Shown here one piece after another: positions 62,302 through 64,000 of a DNA stretch of 64,000 bases. The stretch spans positions 2,453,459 through 2,517,458 of the forward strand of contig CM039504.1 of the NCBI GenBank assembly GCA_022432975.1. The letters run 5' to 3'. The translations under genes were made by a program, and so were the position numbers. The notes under the pieces were generated by a model. The model saw only the letters and a program-made list of their open reading frames with translations, had not been told where the DNA came from and made no database searches. This DNA is from Begonia masoniana. Its lineage: Eukaryota; Streptophyta; Magnoliopsida; Cucurbitales; Begoniaceae. Within the stretch, counting starts at the first letter, position 1. Every line of letters starts with the position of its first letter.

Positions 62302-64000
62302 GGTCCGTATTTCTGCAATGCAATTTCTTACATACATCAGTCGTCCACAAGGAAAAACAAATAAAAAATCCAATTTTTTAAACTTCTGCACACCTTTCTG
62401 TGCAATTTTATTTTGAGCTAGATTTCCTTATTTTCGAAGTGGAATCAAAATGTACTTTTCCTACGAGAATTCTCTTTAGGTAGCGTTTTCAGACGTCACG
62501 TATTCTTATTTTTTATATCCAACAAAGTGATTACGGATGCTTTCTGCTTATTTAGAAATTGTTGTGGTCTAGGGACCAAGACCTACTCATGTATTGGGTT
62601 TTTTACATATTGAATGCAATATTATTGATACTCGGGAAACAGGCCTTGATTTATCATGACCATTGTTTAGTCTACCATTGAATATACTTTGACAAAGAAG
62701 AGCCAGAGCTGTTCTTTTTTTGCCTCTTCCCACTCCTCTCCCTCTGTCATCAGTTAATCTTAAATTGGATCGAACCGTAACTGAGTTTTGTCTATAAGGC
62801 ATAGAAGTTATTTTCTTAAATAGCTTGCAATCGCATAAAACAACACAGGCTTTGAAGTAGAATGAAACGAGAAAATTTAGATCTCCTTGTCTTTCTCTTC
62901 ACTGGACAAAATTTCTCATCTTCCTCGTTCTTCCCCATTGAAATGGAGCTTACAAAAAATCTGTTTTTCGAAATTAATTATGACTTTCTGTAAAATAAAA
63001 ACATGAACGTCTTATATTTCAGTGATCTTGGCCATTTCAGGTAGATCTTCAGTTTTATGTTATCAAGTTAAACCACTTGCTATGTTCACTTGAGAAATTA
63101 TGCCTCTTTCTCTCTCTCTCTCTCTTCAAAAAAGATGATTCTGATAAAAAAAAAAGTATATACAGGTTTCAGACATCATGTTGGAGAAGATCAACGAAGA
63201 TTTTTAGGGAGAAAAGGTTGCTGTCCTTGAAAACGTTGTTAAGAGATAATCTATGAATAAAATTATTTTTCAAAATCTGTTTTTGATTAATATTTTTCAT
63301 AAACAGCATTAATAATAATTTAATAAAAATTAGAAAATTCAAAAGTCAAAATAAAAATCCTACTATTTTTTTCTAAATTGATTGTTACTTGTTTAGACCA
63401 GTGTATAATCCTGGAATGAGCTGAGGTGTAAACGATGGAGCCCACCTACAAACTCAAATCAACGGCAATCTCGCCTCTAAAGGGTGGAGCATTCGACGGA
63501 CATGATCACATCTCTTCAAAAGAAGACAATCACACCACCATTAGTGGGTCTCCATTCCTTCCTACTGCCGACGAGATTGACGTTGGGCCCCACGCGCAAA
63601 CGACAAGAGCCCCTGAGTATTTTGATTTCTTATTTGTTTTCTTTTTTCGGCCGCTCATCGCGGAGCAACAGTAAACATTAGATATTGACCGTCCGATTAA
63701 AAGACCGTTCTTTCGGATCTCGATCGTCGGTGCCGTTGTAGAAACGTCTACGTAATATATTGTTTAATTTTATTATGTTAAATTTAATAAATAATAATAA
63801 TATATAGATTTCAAGGGTGAGAAGGAGAATGTCTGTGCAAATTCGATAGAGCAGACATGCTCTGCAACTACTCTCTCCCTACCTCTCTTCTTCTACTTCT
63901 TCCTCCGCCTCTCTGCACTGCCACTCTTCCTTAGCCTTCTTCTCTTCTCTCTTCCTTTCTCTTCCCATGCATGCTTGGAAGGAGAGTTTACTGAAAGAGT
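62302..64000. other. Intergenic to the window end, possible leader of a further gene
   Basis: ADC synthase 3' UTR, then AT-rich sequence. A plus-strand frame at 63435-63674 (MEPTYKLKSTAISPLKGGAF) lacks known relatives. From about 63868 the plus strand is strongly CT-rich (CTCTCTCCCTACCTCTCTTC and on), the usual look of a plant 5' leader, so a plus-strand gene may start just beyond the window. No coding start can be fixed. Confidence 0.4.

Noticed and set aside
63435..63681. Small protein gene near the right edge
   Set aside because: Two overlapping frames of similar length, no family pattern, and the sequence looks like a promoter region.

Overview
The window is nuclear DNA of a flowering plant, almost certainly a eudicot. 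It holds intron-rich genes with GT-AG splicing, a light-harvesting gene (LHCA1), a MIR160 hairpin, a clade V MLO gene, and plant transposons (MULE, MULE-type MITE, solo LTRs, a 5S-bearing Cassandra-like LTR). All gene names come from protein and RNA patterns recalled from plant families; no search was run. Exon limits were set by reading splice sites and checking that codon phase closes across each junction.

Layout. 1-735: a decayed exon pair. 736-5507 (-): SAM-transporter-like mitochondrial carrier with EF-hand (SAMTL type), carrying two 1-base indels. 7340-14458 (-): POWERDRESS-like double-SANT protein, 4 exons, intact, with a MITE, a long hairpin and a short tandem repeat in its introns. 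16376-19138 (+): serine carboxypeptidase-like (SCPL26 type). 19708-20851 (+): tetraspanin (TET5/6 type). 21864-22942: two fold-back elements. 23923-27209 (+): MLO clade V, 15 exons. 27903-30671 (+): UBC19/20-type E2. 31580-35077 (-): ABC1 atypical kinase that is truncated and frameshifted (pseudogene), with a solo LTR. 35668-37073 (+): LHCA1. 39225-39345 (+): MIR160. 40029-45063: a decayed ~5 kb MULE with long terminal inverted repeats made of G/C-rich palindromes. 46770-49260 (-): CRPK1-like receptor-like cytoplasmic kinase. 51688-62301 (+): aminodeoxychorismate synthase (folate pathway), 14 exons, with a 3.6 kb intron holding a Cassandra-like solo LTR and a run of exactly 1000 C. 62302-64000: intergenic, possibly the leader of a further gene.

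The genes do not form a pathway; this is an ordinary gene-rich plant segment. Three features stand out. First, six introns in four genes appear to start with GC instead of GT, well above the usual plant rate of about 1%. Second, all five single-base frameshifts lie in otherwise well conserved exons, and four of them fit a gain or loss of one base in a short G/C run. Together with the exactly 1000-base C run, this points to assembly error for at least some of them. Third, the ABC1 kinase lacks its whole C-terminal half and has a changed glycine-loop residue, so it looks truly dead even if its two indels are errors.
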